A stretch of DNA of 64,000 bases, taken from the NCBI GenBank assembly GCA_016200225.1, contig JACQFD010000030.1, positions 16,436 through 80,435 of the forward strand. Direction: 5' to 3'. Every line of letters begins with the position of its first letter. The first letter of the stretch is position 1. The position numbers were made by a program, and so were the translations under genes. Shown here piece by piece: positions 8,276 to 19,740 of this stretch. Below the pieces are notes generated by a model. The model worked only from the letters and a program-made list of their open reading frames with translations. It was not told the origin of the DNA and searched no databases. This stretch comes from Planctomycetota bacterium. GTDB lineage: Bacteria > Planctomycetota > UBA1135 > JACQFD01.

Positions 8276-9037
8276 TCACCCATTCGCCCACAACTTCGCG
8301 CCGCCCGACAATCCGGCCGAATTCGAAACAATCTTTACGTCGGCGGATGCTTCCAATTCGAGGTGCTTCGCATTTCCGCCGCCAATATATAACATATCGA
8401 AATGCAATAATTCGCGCAATTGTACGATGGCTTTCGAAACGCGGCGGTTCCAGCGTTCGTTGCCGATGTCCTTGCGGGCGGCGTTGCCGAGTTGTTCTTC
8501 ATACGTTTCGCCTTTGCGGAACGGATGGTGCGCGAGTTCGAGATGCGGGCCGACGCTGCCGTTTAGATAAATTCCAGTGCCGAATCCCGTACCGAGCGTA
8601 ATAACAATTTCGACGCCTTCGCCGCCGATGGCGCCGAGGCCCTGCAGATCGGCGTCGTTCATGACGCGCACGGGACAGCCGAGCACTTCGCGAAGCGCGA
8701 CCGCGAGATCATAACCGATCCAGCCGTCGTGGCCGAGGTTCGCCGCAGTCTTAATAATACCGTTGCGCACGACGCCCGGAAAACCGACGGAAATGCAATC
8801 GTACGCCGGAAGTTGATGCGCGAGATCCGCGAGAATTCTAACAATTTCGCGCGGCGGCGCGCCGATGGGCGTCTCCACGCGCACGCGGTCGGCGAGAAAT
8901 CCGCCGCTGGCGTCGATAACGGTCGCTTTCAATCCGGTGCCGCCGATATCGATCGCTAATATTGAATTTCGCAATGCCGTCCCGCCGTTCAACGCGCGCC
9001 TGCGCGGAAATGTCGCATGGGTCGTGAGTCGCGCCAT
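8276..9037 (-). CDS. ROK-family sugar kinase, polyphosphate-glucokinase-like
   Basis: I place the start at ATG 9037 (MARLTTHATF), because the frame further upstream runs into the Hpt gene and is rich in Arg with no family resemblance. Motifs: ILAIDIGGTGLKATVID (phosphate binding), GFPGVVRNGIIKTAANL, VMNDADLQGLG (catalytic Asp), TLGTGFGTGIYLNG and a glycine-rich LYIGGGN near the C-terminus. Spacing and wording match strictly polyphosphate/ATP glucokinases better than ROK repressors, and no DNA-binding domain is present. The canonical ROK zinc-binding Cys cluster is absent. Likely reaction: phosphorylation of glucose in the cytoplasm, the donor being inferred. Confidence 0.8.
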   Translation of the reverse strand: MARLTTHATFPRRRALNGGTALRNSILAIDIGGTGLKATVIDASGGFLADRVRVETPIGAPPREIVRILADLAHQLPAYDCISVGFPGVVRNGIIKTAANLGHDGWIGYDLAVALREVLGCPVRVMNDADLQGLGAIGGEGVEIVITLGTGFGTGIYLNGSVGPHLELAHHPFRKGETYEEQLGNAARKDIGNERWNRRVSKAIVQLRELLHFDMLYIGGGNAKHLELEASADVKIVSNSAGLSGGAKLWANG

Positions 9038-9081
9038 GGCGTATACATTACGCCGGCCGCGCGCGCGTTCAACAGTTCGTT

Positions 9082-9456
9082 TCAATTTTTTTGTAATTTT
9101 GACAGTTCCGCTTGAAGCGCCAAATCGACGGATCGAAACTCCGATTCGATTTTTTCGACGCAAGCCCTTGCCGGTTCCACTTGGCCGCTTCGCCCGATTT
9201 GTTCCACTTCTTTACAAATCGCGGAGAGGTCCATCGCGCCGACCGTCGCGGCCGTCGATTTCAACGTATGCGCCGCTCGATCGAGCGATTTCGCGTCGTT
9301 ATTTATGATCGCGCCTTGAATGGCGGCAACCTGTTTCGGCGCGTCGCGCAGAAAAGTCTCGACCACTTCCATCAATACGGCGCCGTCTTCATCCAATTCG
9401 CGCAATTGATCGAGCGCCGAAGCATCCAATAGAGCACGTGAATTTGACATTTGCAT
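9082..9456 (-). CDS. Hpt (histidine phosphotransfer) domain protein
   Basis: A stand-alone 124-residue four-helix-bundle protein with the phospho-acceptor motif AAHTLKSTAATVGA, His at about position 63. Flanking text (LRELDEDGAVLMEVVETFLRDAPKQVAAI and ICKEVEQIGRSGQ) is typical of Hpt modules in multistep phosphorelays. No histidine kinase or response regulator lies nearby, so its partners are elsewhere. A second ATG two codons in may be the true start. Confidence 0.85.
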   Translation of the reverse strand: MQMSNSRALLDASALDQLRELDEDGAVLMEVVETFLRDAPKQVAAIQGAIINNDAKSLDRAAHTLKSTAATVGAMDLSAICKEVEQIGRSGQVEPARACVEKIESEFRSVDLALQAELSKLQKN

Positions 9457-9543
9457 TAATCCCCTTCGTGAAAACTTCGAAAAACTCCCAGGGCCCTTTT
9501 TCGGCGGTCCGCGCCGCCCGGCTTGAGCCCGCTCCTTGTAGAG

Positions 9544-12036
9544 TCAGCCCGAACGACGCCCGAGAATTGCCGCGGCGACCGCCAGGAGCATCGCCGCGCA
9601 CCAAAGCCCGTTGCGCCAACTGTGATCTTGCACGATTTCGCCGGCCGCGGGGCCGACGGACTCCGGATCGCGGCGGGTCGGCGCGGATTTTTTTAATAAC
9701 TCCAATTCGCGCTCCGCATTCTTCATTTCCCGCGCGCGTCCGACCGCGCGCAAAGAACTCCGACATTCGCCGCCTTCCAAACGCCGCAACTCCCCTTCGA
9801 ATTGGAGTCTTTCCGCTTCGGGATTCGTTGGGTCGTTCGTTAAATTCAATAAACCGAACGCGTCGTCGCCTTTTTTTAACAATACGCCGTCGCGCGCGAC
9901 CGCTTCGAACGATTCCGCGCGCGCCGCGGACGCCGGACGTTGCGCGAGGAGCGTTGCCGCGCGCGACAGAAGGACGCGCAACCGCGGGTCGTCCGCCCAA
10001 TGACCGAGTCCGTCCGGCGCGTCGTCGATCGCCATCTGCGCCGCGGTGCCCGCGGCGCAACGGCCGAATACAAATAGAGCGCCGCCCGTTTCGTTAGATT
10101 TTAACAAAACCGCCGCGCCCGCTTCGGGTTCGAGTTCACAAAAAGCTCCGACGGCCGGCAATCCGGCCAGATCGAGTCCGTCGGTGATGCGATTGCCGGG
10201 CACGGCGACCGCGGTCGCGACGATTTTCTTAGGAACGGGCCGATCCTTGGGTTTGGCCGCCGGTTTATTTGTTTTATTAGGATCCTTCTTCGGCAATGCG
10301 GGTTTCGGTGCGTCGGTTTTGGGATCGTTTGGTTTCGCCGGCGGATGATTGTTAGGATTCGCGTTCGGCGGCGGCCCCGGCGCCGCGCGCCGCGAACCGT
10401 CGTCCGGCAATCCCGCCACGCGGCGCACCTCGACCGCCACGAGCGCCGGGATTTGTTGGATCGACGCCGGATACGTCCGGCCGCGGCCCCACTTCGCGAG
10501 CAATCCGCAAAATTCCGGATCCGCGTCGCCTTCCCCAACTGTAAAAACCGTCGACAACGTGATCCCCGACGGCGCCATGACTTCCTCGACGAGACGGCGG
10601 TAGTCGGCCGTGAAGCGGTCATGCGTCGCCCCGTCGGTAATTAATACAATGTGGCGGATGGCCGCCGCGACGCTTTTTAACTGATTCGCGGCGTCGACGA
10701 GCGCGGGATAAAATAAAGTCCCGCCGTCGGGCGGGGCGATCCGCGAAACGACGGATTTGATCTTGTCGGGCGAACCGACGATGTCGGCGCGATAATCAAT
10801 ATTCGATTGATCGTTAAATGAAATGATCGAAATATAATCGTCGGCCGCGAGAATGTTCGCGGTCGCGATCGCCGACTGTTTTGCTAATTTGATTTTCTCG
10901 CCCGCCATCGAACCGGAGCGGTCGATCACGAGCGCCATCGCGACCACGGGCGCGCGATACGTTGTTTTTGTTAATTCCGGAGTACCCGCCGCTTTTGTAG
11001 GTTCGATTGGCGTCGCCGGCGGCGTTTCGTCGGGCGGCGGCCCTTGCGGAGTATGATCTTCAACCGTCGGCGCGTCCCCCGGCGATGGATCGGCGGGCGG
11101 CGGATCCTCGGGCGCGGCGGGGAGCGGCCGGGCGCGCGCGACCAGCGCGGACTCGAGCGCCGGCGCCGCCTGCGCGCGAAGCATGCCCGCTCCACCGATC
11201 CATAAGAATCCACATTCTTTACGAACGGCGCGTTCCGCCGCTTTGATGTCAAAGTCCGCGGAATTGATTAATATTAACGATGCCGCCTCGGGAATTTCCG
11301 TAACGAACGGCGCGACGCGAAAGCCCTGCGCCGCGAGCGCTTTTGCCGCGAATCCGCCGGGATTCGCCGCAAGCGCGAGCGGGGCGTCGCCCGATTCGAT
11401 TCCCGCGCGGATCGCGGGCTCGCCGATGCCCGCGGTTATTTGTAATTTATGACGCCCGGCTTGCAACGGATCGAGCACGAGATCGACGGCGCCGCTGCCC
11501 GCGGGCTCGGTGCGCGGATGCACCCATTTTCCGCCGTCGGTCGAAATCATAAGATTCGCCGGATGCAGGTTTTCGCCAAAACAACGAATCCGGAATCCCC
11601 GCCCCCCTTCGGCGTATTCTATATAATGTATTTCGGATAATTCATATTTCGGCGCGGCGAATTCCGCGACCGGAATCGTTTCTCGGCCGAAGCCCGGCAG
11701 CGATCCCACGACCACGTCGGCGTCGCGGCCGATGAATTGTAATTTCGCGGCGACGCTTCCCGCGCTCGATTCGGAGATATCCAATACGCGGAACGGCCCG
11801 CCCGCCGCGCCCGCGCGGGCTTTCGCGAGCGCGGCCGCGAACGAAACGGGGTCGGCGCGCTCCGGCGCGGCGACGACGATGATTTTTTCCGCGGAGGCGC
11901 CGCGCGCGCTTTGATTCATATCATCTTTCGCGCTTCGTTTATCATTCTCCGGCGCGCCCGACAACGACGCCGACCATGCCGCGATCGCGCATCCGAGCGC
12001 GGCGAGGATGCAAAGAATCGGAGCGGCGGATTTCAT
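9544..12036 (-). CDS. Membrane-anchored VWA-domain protein
   Basis: The 830-residue protein has an N-terminal signal or anchor (residues 5-22), an uncharacterised region to ~300, a Pro/Asp-rich linker (about 303-350) and a VWA domain (about 362-540) with the MIDAS motif DRSGSMAG at 372-379 and a downstream ITDGATHD. A second Pro/Lys-rich linker follows, then an extracytoplasmic region. A C-terminal transmembrane helix (about 805-825) ends in RRSG. The architecture suggests a periplasmic metal-dependent adhesion domain tethered at both ends. The start codon directly abuts the TGA stop of the NPCBM gene, so the two are translationally coupled. Confidence 0.8.
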   Translation of the reverse strand: MKSAAPILCILAALGCAIAAWSASLSGAPENDKRSAKDDMNQSARGASAEKIIVVAAPERADPVSFAAALAKARAGAAGGPFRVLDISESSAGSVAAKLQFIGRDADVVVGSLPGFGRETIPVAEFAAPKYELSEIHYIEYAEGGRGFRIRCFGENLHPANLMISTDGGKWVHPRTEPAGSGAVDLVLDPLQAGRHKLQITAGIGEPAIRAGIESGDAPLALAANPGGFAAKALAAQGFRVAPFVTEIPEAASLILINSADFDIKAAERAVRKECGFLWIGGAGMLRAQAAPALESALVARARPLPAAPEDPPPADPSPGDAPTVEDHTPQGPPPDETPPATPIEPTKAAGTPELTKTTYRAPVVAMALVIDRSGSMAGEKIKLAKQSAIATANILAADDYISIISFNDQSNIDYRADIVGSPDKIKSVVSRIAPPDGGTLFYPALVDAANQLKSVAAAIRHIVLITDGATHDRFTADYRRLVEEVMAPSGITLSTVFTVGEGDADPEFCGLLAKWGRGRTYPASIQQIPALVAVEVRRVAGLPDDGSRRAAPGPPPNANPNNHPPAKPNDPKTDAPKPALPKKDPNKTNKPAAKPKDRPVPKKIVATAVAVPGNRITDGLDLAGLPAVGAFCELEPEAGAAVLLKSNETGGALFVFGRCAAGTAAQMAIDDAPDGLGHWADDPRLRVLLSRAATLLAQRPASAARAESFEAVARDGVLLKKGDDAFGLLNLTNDPTNPEAERLQFEGELRRLEGGECRSSLRAVGRAREMKNAERELELLKKSAPTRRDPESVGPAAGEIVQDHSWRNGLWCAAMLLAVAAAILGRRSG

Positions 12037-13317
12037 TCATTTCCCCGGCGGAGGGGCCGGAGATCTTAATAATATCGCGTCGCACCAGTCGGCGCGATCG
12101 GCGATGTCGAATCCGTCGGCAAAATCCACTTCGAGCGTCAGCTTTTTCCTGTCGTGCAGATTGATATTTGTAATTTCGAGCGCGCGGTCGCCGGATCGCA
12201 CGATCGGGCTTTCGTACTCTTTCCTGCCGTCGACGTGCACTCTGAAAATAACAGATCCTTTGCGCGCGAGCTGGATCGTCTCGTCGTCGAGTCCCGCGAA
12301 CGCGCGGAAAGACTCATATTTTCCGCCGAGATCGTATGTTAACAAACAGCGCGAGTGCGCGCCGATGCCGCTATCATACAAAACGCCGCCGACCCGCAAC
12401 GGTCCGCCTGTAACGTTACGATTGCGTTTCCAAGGATAGCGGACGGACGCGGCGCCGCCGAACCACGCCGATTCGTTCACTTCGACGGGATCGAGATCGG
12501 CGAGATCCGCGAATTGTGAGTTTCGAAAACGGATGCCCGAAACGGCGCGCGCCGGAATGTTACATTTGCCGATCGCGTTCGATTCGCCGATGAACGCGCC
12601 CGACGCGAGTTTCGTTAGTTTCATTTGCAGCCGCCCGTCCGGCGCGAACGTGACGACCGCGTCGGGCTCGACGCGCGTCTGCGCGGGCTTTCCGAGCGGG
12701 GTGATCAACACCGCCGCCAGGCTTTCATAAGCATAGGATTTCGACCCGAGCACGCCGTCGAATTGCAAAGACTTTTCGCCGAACGAAACGAGCGTTCCGT
12801 TGATCGGCTCCACCGTCGGATCGGCCGAGGCGTCGTTTCTGTGGATTTGATAGATCCGATCGCCGCCCGCGTTTGCCGCGAAATCGAGGATCTGCGCCGG
12901 CACGCGCGCCGGAAATGTCAATTTACGAATCGCGTCGACCGGCACCGACAGCGGCTGGCCGCCCAGCGACAATTGTAGTTTTTCTCCGCTACCCCCCGCC
13001 GCCACGCCGCACACGCCGTCGCCGCCGTCGAATTGAATATTTACAAAAAACGGATCCTTGCGATCGGCGTCGGCCTTGCTGTCCGATCGTTTCATTTGTA
13101 TCGAAATACAATCGTGAATTTCGAGCACGCGCGCCGAGCCCGCCTCGTCAATGAATATCTTTCCGTTCTCGATCGATCGCAAATCGCCCGACACGATGCC
13201 CCCATTCAGGAGACGGACATCGCATGGTCCGCCCTGCGCGAGCGCGCCGCCCGCGGCCAGCGCGAGGATTAAGTTTACAATGATGAGTGAATGGGGCTTG
13301 GATCGCGGTCGGAGCAT
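12037..13317 (-). CDS. Exported NPCBM-domain protein
   Basis: The 426-residue product has a signal peptide (SLIIVNLILALAAGGALA, residues 11-28). The C-terminal ~145 residues match the NPCBM/NEW2 carbohydrate-binding-like fold: RVGGVLYDSGIGAHSRCLLTYDL, a Phe/Ala-rich strand FRAFAGLDD, then VIFRVHVDGR and LTLEVDFADG leading to an Asp-rich end (DRADWCDAILL). The N-terminal half consists of beta-rich repeats with no recognised name. No catalytic domain is visible. It is the first gene of a two-gene unit with the VWA protein. Role in binding cell-surface or extracellular glycans is inference. Confidence 0.8.
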   Translation of the reverse strand: MLRPRSKPHSLIIVNLILALAAGGALAQGGPCDVRLLNGGIVSGDLRSIENGKIFIDEAGSARVLEIHDCISIQMKRSDSKADADRKDPFFVNIQFDGGDGVCGVAAGGSGEKLQLSLGGQPLSVPVDAIRKLTFPARVPAQILDFAANAGGDRIYQIHRNDASADPTVEPINGTLVSFGEKSLQFDGVLGSKSYAYESLAAVLITPLGKPAQTRVEPDAVVTFAPDGRLQMKLTKLASGAFIGESNAIGKCNIPARAVSGIRFRNSQFADLADLDPVEVNESAWFGGAASVRYPWKRNRNVTGGPLRVGGVLYDSGIGAHSRCLLTYDLGGKYESFRAFAGLDDETIQLARKGSVIFRVHVDGRKEYESPIVRSGDRALEITNINLHDRKKLTLEVDFADGFDIADRADWCDAILLRSPAPPPGK

Positions 13318-13679
13318 GCCTGCCTCTTTGACAGAATTGGCGCGCTGCTTCTTTCGACACTGCCAAGCGGGCAGAGCGTTCGAGAAGTGCGCTCGTTTGA
13401 GATTGTAGCGGCTGAACTTGCTACGACGGCCGCCCCTTCGACGCGCGATCTTACAGGTCGCGGTTGGCGGAGATTCCGCGTCCGCCGTGCGGCACTCAAT
13501 TTGTCTCGTCTTTCATTCAACAACGTCAGCGTGGCGGTCGTCGACGTCCATTTGGACGTCCGATACGCAGGTCGCCGTTTCCCATTTGAAGCCATGGGTT
13601 GCGGGCCTCGCCGGCGCGCAAACTTCATATTCCCAATCAACATTCTTTTTTCCCAATTGAACTTCTTTAATTAAATTCC
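13318..13679. promoter_or_regulatory. Intergenic region upstream of groEL1, with a palindrome at 13543-13560
   Basis: This 362-base region separates the divergent NPCBM gene and the chaperone cluster. It holds a perfect palindrome GACGTCCA-TT-TGGACGTC at 13543-13560, about 120 bases before the groEL1 start, a candidate operator. No CIRCE sequence (TTAGCACTC-N9-GAGTGCTAA) is present. The last ~40 bases are AT-rich with a T6 run and no Shine-Dalgarno before ATG 13680. Short open frames here have no coding character. Confidence 0.4.
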
Positions 13680-15350
<1,671 letters not shown>

Positions 15351-15431
15351 ACATCCAGAATCGTTAATCTAAACAAAACATCCAAAACAACATCTCATTC
15401 ACAATTTATCTTTACAAATTCTATTCATAAC

Positions 15432-15725
15432 ATGGTAAACCTGAAGCCCCTCGACGATCGTGTTGTAGTCAAGGTCCTCGACGCGGAGGAAAAGACCGCG
15501 GGAGGAATTCTCCTTCCCGACACCGCCAAGGAAAAACCGCAGCGCGGACGCGTGACTGCCATCGGTCTTGGCAAACTGACGAACGAAGGCAAGCGCATGT
15601 CGATGACCGTCGCCGTCGGAGACGAAGTCGTCTTCGGCAAGTATTCGGGATCGGATATTAAAATTAACGACGAAGACTACAAAGTGCTCCGCGAGAGCGA
15701 CCTGCTCGCGAAAGTCGCGAAGTAA
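15432..15725 (+). CDS. groES: Co-chaperonin GroES
   Basis: 97-residue GroES with the family start LKPLDDRVVVKVLDAEEKTAGGILLPDTAKEKPQRGRV (mobile loop with GGILLP) and the closing IKINDEDYKVLRESDLLAKV. It caps GroEL rings in an ATP-dependent way. It sits between two groEL genes, 81 bases after groEL1 and 33 bases before groEL2, so one co-chaperonin probably serves both. No Shine-Dalgarno is visible upstream of the ATG. Confidence 0.97.
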   Translation: MVNLKPLDDRVVVKVLDAEEKTAGGILLPDTAKEKPQRGRVTAIGLGKLTNEGKRMSMTVAVGDEVVFGKYSGSDIKINDEDYKVLRESDLLAKVAK

Positions 15726-15758
15726 CAAAAACACCATATTTACTAATATTTTATCAAC

Positions 15759-17372
15759 ATGACATCCAAACAAATCCTATTTGATGACACGGCCCGCCAG
15801 AAGATCAAGACGGGCGTTCAGAAACTCGCGAGATCCGTCAAAGTCACGCTCGGACCCGCGGGTCGAAATGTAATATTCGAACGCTCGTTCGGCGGCCCGA
15901 TGGTCACGCGCGACGGCGTGACGGTTTCGAAGGAAATCGAATTGAGCGATCCGTTCGAAAACATGGGCGCCAAGCTCGTGAACGAAGTCGCGTCCAAGAC
16001 TAACGATGTCGCGGGCGACGGCACGACGACGGCGACCGTGCTTGCCGAGGCGATTTATTGCGAAGGCCTTCGTTATCTTGCAAACGGCTGCAATCCCGTA
16101 CAAGTAAAGTTCGGCATCGACGCGGCGGTGAACGCCATTGTCGAGAATCTCGAAAAGCAGTCGAAGAAAATTGATAGTTCCAACAAGGAGGAAATCTCCC
16201 AAGTCGGAACGATTTCGGCGAATCAGGATAAATTCATCGGCGATCTTCTCGCCGAGGCGATCGTTAAGGTTGGCAAGGACGGCGTCATCACGGTCGAGGA
16301 AGGCAAATCCGTCGAAACCGTTCTCGAAGTCGTCGACGGCATGCAATTCGACAAAGGTTACATTTCCCCCTACTTCATCACCGACGTCAATCGAATGACC
16401 GCGGTCATGAAAGACGTTTTCATTTTTATAACAGAAAAAAAGATCAGTAATGTCCGTGAAATTCTCCCGATGCTCGACAAAGTCGTGCAACAGGGCCGGC
16501 CTTTACTCATCATTGCCGAGGACGTCGAGGGAGAAGCTCTCGCGACGCTCGTCGTCAATAAACTAAAGGGTATTCTTAATGTTTGCGCCGTGAAGGCCCC
16601 CGGATTCGGCGACCGCCGCAAGGCGATGCTCGGCGATATCGCGACGCTCACGGGCGGAAAAGCGCTCACCGAGGATCTCGGCGTGAAATTCGAAAGCGTC
16701 GACACGACGTGGCTCGGTTCCGCGGAATCCATAACGATTGAAAAAGAGAAGACTACAATTGTCGGCGGCGCCGGTTCGAAAAAAGATATGAATGCGCGTG
16801 TCGCGCAGATCCGCGCGCAAATCGAGAAGACCACGTCCGATTACGATCGCGAGAAATTGCAGGAACGCCTCGCGAAACTCACGGGCGGCGTCGCGGTCAT
16901 CCGCGTCGGCGCGACCACCGAATCGGAAATGAAAGAAAAGAAAATGCGCGTCGAAGACGCTCTCCACGCGACCCGCGCGGCCGTTGAAGAGGGCGTCGTC
17001 CCCGGCGGCGGCGTCGCGCTGCTCCGCGCGCAGGCGGCCCTCGACAAAGTTAAATTTACAGATGACCGCAAGTACGGCGTCGACATCATGCGCCGCGCCA
17101 TCGAAGCCCCGTGCCGGCAGATCGCCGAAAACGCGGGCGAAGACGGAGCTGTGATTGTTGAAGAGACGCGCGAGCGCAGCGGTTCGGAGGGATTCAACGC
17201 CCTCACCGGCGAGTGGGTCGACCTTGTCAAGGAAGGCGTGCTCGATCCTACAAAAGTCGTGCGAACGGCGCTGCAAAACGCGGCTTCGATCGCGGGGTTA
17301 ATGTTAACAACCGACACGCTTATCACCGGACTCAAGGATCGGAAATCCAAGATCGAAGGCGCGACGGTATAA
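15759..17372 (+). CDS. groEL2: Chaperonin GroEL, copy 2 (no GGM tail)
   Basis: A second full-length chaperonin (537 residues) with intact [11 protein letters not shown] and [15 protein letters not shown] motifs. It differs from copy 1 in the equatorial signature ([17 protein letters not shown] in place of [17 protein letters not shown]) and in ending [13 protein letters not shown] without any Gly/Met-rich tail. Loss of the tail and changes near the ATP pocket suggest a specialised paralogue with different clients, as in lineages with several GroELs (inference). It is followed by a probable terminator before dnaJ. Confidence 0.95.
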   Translation: MTSKQILFDDTARQKIKTGVQKLARSVKVTLGPAGRNVIFERSFGGPMVTRDGVTVSKEIELSDPFENMGAKLVNEVASKTNDVAGDGTTTATVLAEAIYCEGLRYLANGCNPVQVKFGIDAAVNAIVENLEKQSKKIDSSNKEEISQVGTISANQDKFIGDLLAEAIVKVGKDGVITVEEGKSVETVLEVVDGMQFDKGYISPYFITDVNRMTAVMKDVFIFITEKKISNVREILPMLDKVVQQGRPLLIIAEDVEGEALATLVVNKLKGILNVCAVKAPGFGDRRKAMLGDIATLTGGKALTEDLGVKFESVDTTWLGSAESITIEKEKTTIVGGAGSKKDMNARVAQIRAQIEKTTSDYDREKLQERLAKLTGGVAVIRVGATTESEMKEKKMRVEDALHATRAAVEEGVVPGGGVALLRAQAALDKVKFTDDRKYGVDIMRRAIEAPCRQIAENAGEDGAVIVEETRERSGSEGFNALTGEWVDLVKEGVLDPTKVVRTALQNAASIAGLMLTTDTLITGLKDRKSKIEGATV

Positions 17373-17425
17373 CAATTTCGGATTTGATTAATAACGATCG
17401 AATCCAAGAACTGATATCTAAAATT

Positions 17426-17456
17426 AGGGGGTGGACGGCAACGTCCGCCCCTTTCT
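17426..17456 (+). terminator. Probable terminator between groEL2 and dnaJ
   Basis: GGGGTGGACG (17428-17437) pairs with CGTCCGCCCC (17442-17451) around a GCAA tetraloop, with one G-T wobble, followed by TTTCTTC. The T tract is interrupted, so termination may be partial. It separates the chaperonin genes from dnaJ-grpE. Confidence 0.6.
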
Positions 17457-17486
17457 TCAATTCAACGTCCTCCGCGAAATTGAAAC

Positions 17487-18641
17487 ATGGCTGCTCCTCG
17501 CGATTATTACGAAGTGCTCGGCGTCGCCCGCGAAGCGTCCGAGGAGGAAATCAAGAAAGCCTACAGAAAACAGGCTTTTGCGTTTCATCCCGACCGCAAT
17601 CCGGGCAACAAGGACGCCGAATCGAAGTTTAAGGAAGCGGCGGAAGCTTACGATATCCTTTCGGATACGAAGAAGCGCGGCAACTACGACCGGTTCGGAC
17701 ACGCGGGAGTTTCGGGCGCGGCGGGCGCCGGACCCGAGGGACACGGATTCCAGAACGTCGACGACATTTTCCGCCATTTTAATGATATTTTCGGCGGCGG
17801 AGGCGGCGGCGGTTCGATATTTGAAGACTTATTTACCGGAGGCCGCGGCCGATCGCGCCAGCGGCAGGGCGACGCGCTGAAAGTCGATGTTACGATTACG
17901 CTCGAAGAGGTCGACACGGGCGTCGACAAGACGCTCGAAATCGAGCGCCGCGAGCCGTGTCCCACATGTAAAGGAACGGGAAGTAAAGATTCGAGCGGGC
18001 CGAAGACCTGCACGCTCTGCAAAGGCCACGGCGCGATCGTGCGCGGACAGGGTTTTGTTAGAATACAACAAACCTGCCCGCAGTGCCGCGGCGAAGGCAG
18101 GACGGTCGAGCGTAACTGCGCCCCCTGCCACGGCGAAGGTTTGCAACCGAAGCGCAGGACGCTGAATGTTCATATTCCGGGCGGGATCGAAGACGATACA
18201 CAATTGCGTTTGAGCGGCCAGGGCGACGCGTCGCCCGACGGCGGGCCTTCCGGCGATCTGTATGTTGTCGTACACGTCAAGGAACACGGGATCTTTCAAC
18301 GAAAGGGCGCGGACATTTACGGCGAGTATCCGATTTCGTTCGCCGATCTCGCGCTCGGAACGAAAATTGACATTCCTACGCTGCACGGCGGCCGCGCCAC
18401 GGTGACGATTCCGAAGGGAACGGCGTCGGGCAAGATTTTTAGACTTAAGAATCAGGGAGTTACACAATTCCACCGCGAGGGGCGAGGCGACATGAACGTT
18501 CGCGTTTTTTGTGAAATTCCTAAAAAGTTGACGGCACGCCAGGAAGAATTATTAAAAGAATTCGCCGAAATCGAAAAAAAACAACAGGCCGGCAAGAACC
18601 GCGGGTTCTTCGACCGATTTAAAGATATGTTTTCCGAATAA
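17487..18641 (+). CDS. dnaJ: Co-chaperone DnaJ (type I)
   Basis: 384 residues with all type I parts: J domain (residues 4-67) containing HPDRNPGN, a short G/F region, a zinc domain with four CxxCxGxG-type repeats ([32 protein letters not shown]) and the C-terminal substrate-binding domain ([22 protein letters not shown]). It delivers substrates to DnaK and stimulates its ATPase. dnaK is not in this window; grpE follows directly. The C-terminal tail [19 protein letters not shown] is typical. Confidence 0.97.
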   Translation: MAAPRDYYEVLGVAREASEEEIKKAYRKQAFAFHPDRNPGNKDAESKFKEAAEAYDILSDTKKRGNYDRFGHAGVSGAAGAGPEGHGFQNVDDIFRHFNDIFGGGGGGGSIFEDLFTGGRGRSRQRQGDALKVDVTITLEEVDTGVDKTLEIERREPCPTCKGTGSKDSSGPKTCTLCKGHGAIVRGQGFVRIQQTCPQCRGEGRTVERNCAPCHGEGLQPKRRTLNVHIPGGIEDDTQLRLSGQGDASPDGGPSGDLYVVVHVKEHGIFQRKGADIYGEYPISFADLALGTKIDIPTLHGGRATVTIPKGTASGKIFRLKNQGVTQFHREGRGDMNVRVFCEIPKKLTARQEELLKEFAEIEKKQQAGKNRGFFDRFKDMFSE

Positions 18642-18664
18642 TTACAAATCCCGCAAACCCGTCC

Positions 18665-19327
18665 GTGTCCTCCATTTTTCAAAACCCCTTTCGAAAACAA
18701 AATCGCCCATCCATGCCGGAAGAAACCGATCATCCGACAAATCCCGACGACGCGGCGCAAGGCGGCGACGGCGATGCCGCGGGCACGCCCGGACTATTAG
18801 TTACAATCGACGCGGTGGAACTCGCGCGCCTCCGCGAGGACGCGGGAAAATTCGGCGAAACCCTCGATCAGTTACTTCGACTCACGGCGGATTATCAAAA
18901 TTTAAGAAAACGCATGGAGCGCGACACGGAAGATCGCGCAAAGCGCAAGACCGAGAATTTGTTACGTTCCGTGTTGAATGGACTCGATGAACTCGACCGC
19001 GCGTGCGCGAATGCGCGGCAGGAGAGCCCGTTGATGCAGGGCGTTTTGATGATTCGCGAGAGTTTGTTGCAGGCGGCGGCGTCGGAGGGCGTCCGCGAGA
19101 TTTCCTGTGTTGGTCTCGCGTTCGATCCAAAACTTCACGATGCCGTCTCAAGCGTGGAAAGTCCCCAGGCGCCGGGAACAGTCGTCGCGGAGCATCGCAA
19201 GGGTTATTTATGGGGCGAGCGCGTCCTGCGTCCGTCGCAGGTCGTGGTCTCGGCAAATTCATCCGCCGGCAATTCCGCCGGAACAAAAGAGACTCCCGCA
19301 AGTCCGCCGGCATCCGAAAACCAATAA
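18665..19327 (+). CDS. grpE: Nucleotide exchange factor GrpE
   Basis: The frame opens at GTG 18665 (220 residues); ATG 18713 (MPEETDHPTNPDD) is an equally likely start and removes 16 residues. The acidic, Pro-rich N-terminus is followed by the long coiled coil (about 70-130) with the GrpE signature YQNLRKRMERDTEDRAKRKTENLL and LLRSVLNGLDELDRA, then the beta wing ending in VVAEHRKGYLWGERVLRPSQVVVSA. It releases ADP from DnaK. It lies 23 bases after dnaJ and 6 bases before the zinc-ribbon gene, forming a tight operon. Confidence 0.93.
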   Translation: MSSIFQNPFRKQNRPSMPEETDHPTNPDDAAQGGDGDAAGTPGLLVTIDAVELARLREDAGKFGETLDQLLRLTADYQNLRKRMERDTEDRAKRKTENLLRSVLNGLDELDRACANARQESPLMQGVLMIRESLLQAAASEGVREISCVGLAFDPKLHDAVSSVESPQAPGTVVAEHRKGYLWGERVLRPSQVVVSANSSAGNSAGTKETPASPPASENQ

Positions 19328-19333
19328 CTGTTC

Positions 19334-19675
19334 ATGCCCAATTACGATTACGTCTGTGACGAGTGCGGACATCAGTTTGAAGAATTTCAATCGATGCTCG
19401 ACAAAAATCTCGTCGACTGTCCCAAATGTAAGAAACCCAAGCTCCGAAGACTGATCGGCGCGGGTGCCGGAATTATTTTCAAAGGTTCGGGATTTTACTC
19501 AACGGATTATCGAAAGGGCGGAACAGCCAGCGACACGAATTCGAAGTCGACGGATTCGAAGCCGGCGGAGAAATCTCCGGCAAAAGAATCCGCGAAGGAA
19601 GCATCCAAGGAATCGTCCACACCGGATAAGTCCTGCGGTTCCTGCGGAAAAACGGGTCCCGACGTTTGCGACTAG
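19334..19675 (+). CDS. FmdB-type zinc-ribbon protein
   Basis: 113 residues. The N-terminal 55 match the FmdB/CxxC zinc-ribbon family: MPNYDYVCDECGHQFEEFQ, then DCPKCKKPKLRRLIG and the closing GIIFKGSGFYSTDYRK. The rest is a Ser/Lys/Glu/Ala-rich low-complexity tail ending in a second Cys cluster (CGSCGKTGPDVC). The family has no established function, although it often sits next to stress or translation genes. It begins 6 bases after grpE, so it belongs to the chaperone operon. Confidence 0.85.
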   Translation: MPNYDYVCDECGHQFEEFQSMLDKNLVDCPKCKKPKLRRLIGAGAGIIFKGSGFYSTDYRKGGTASDTNSKSTDSKPAEKSPAKESAKEASKESSTPDKSCGSCGKTGPDVCD

Positions 19676-19740
19676 GTAGATAGAGAGAGTCGGAACGGAA
19701 GGAATTAAAGAAAAACAGGGAAAGTTCGTTACGGAGCGCC

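Noticed and set aside
13318..13679. CIRCE heat-shock operator upstream of groEL1
   Set aside because: No TTAGCACTC...GAGTGCTAA pair; a lone GCACTC without its partner.
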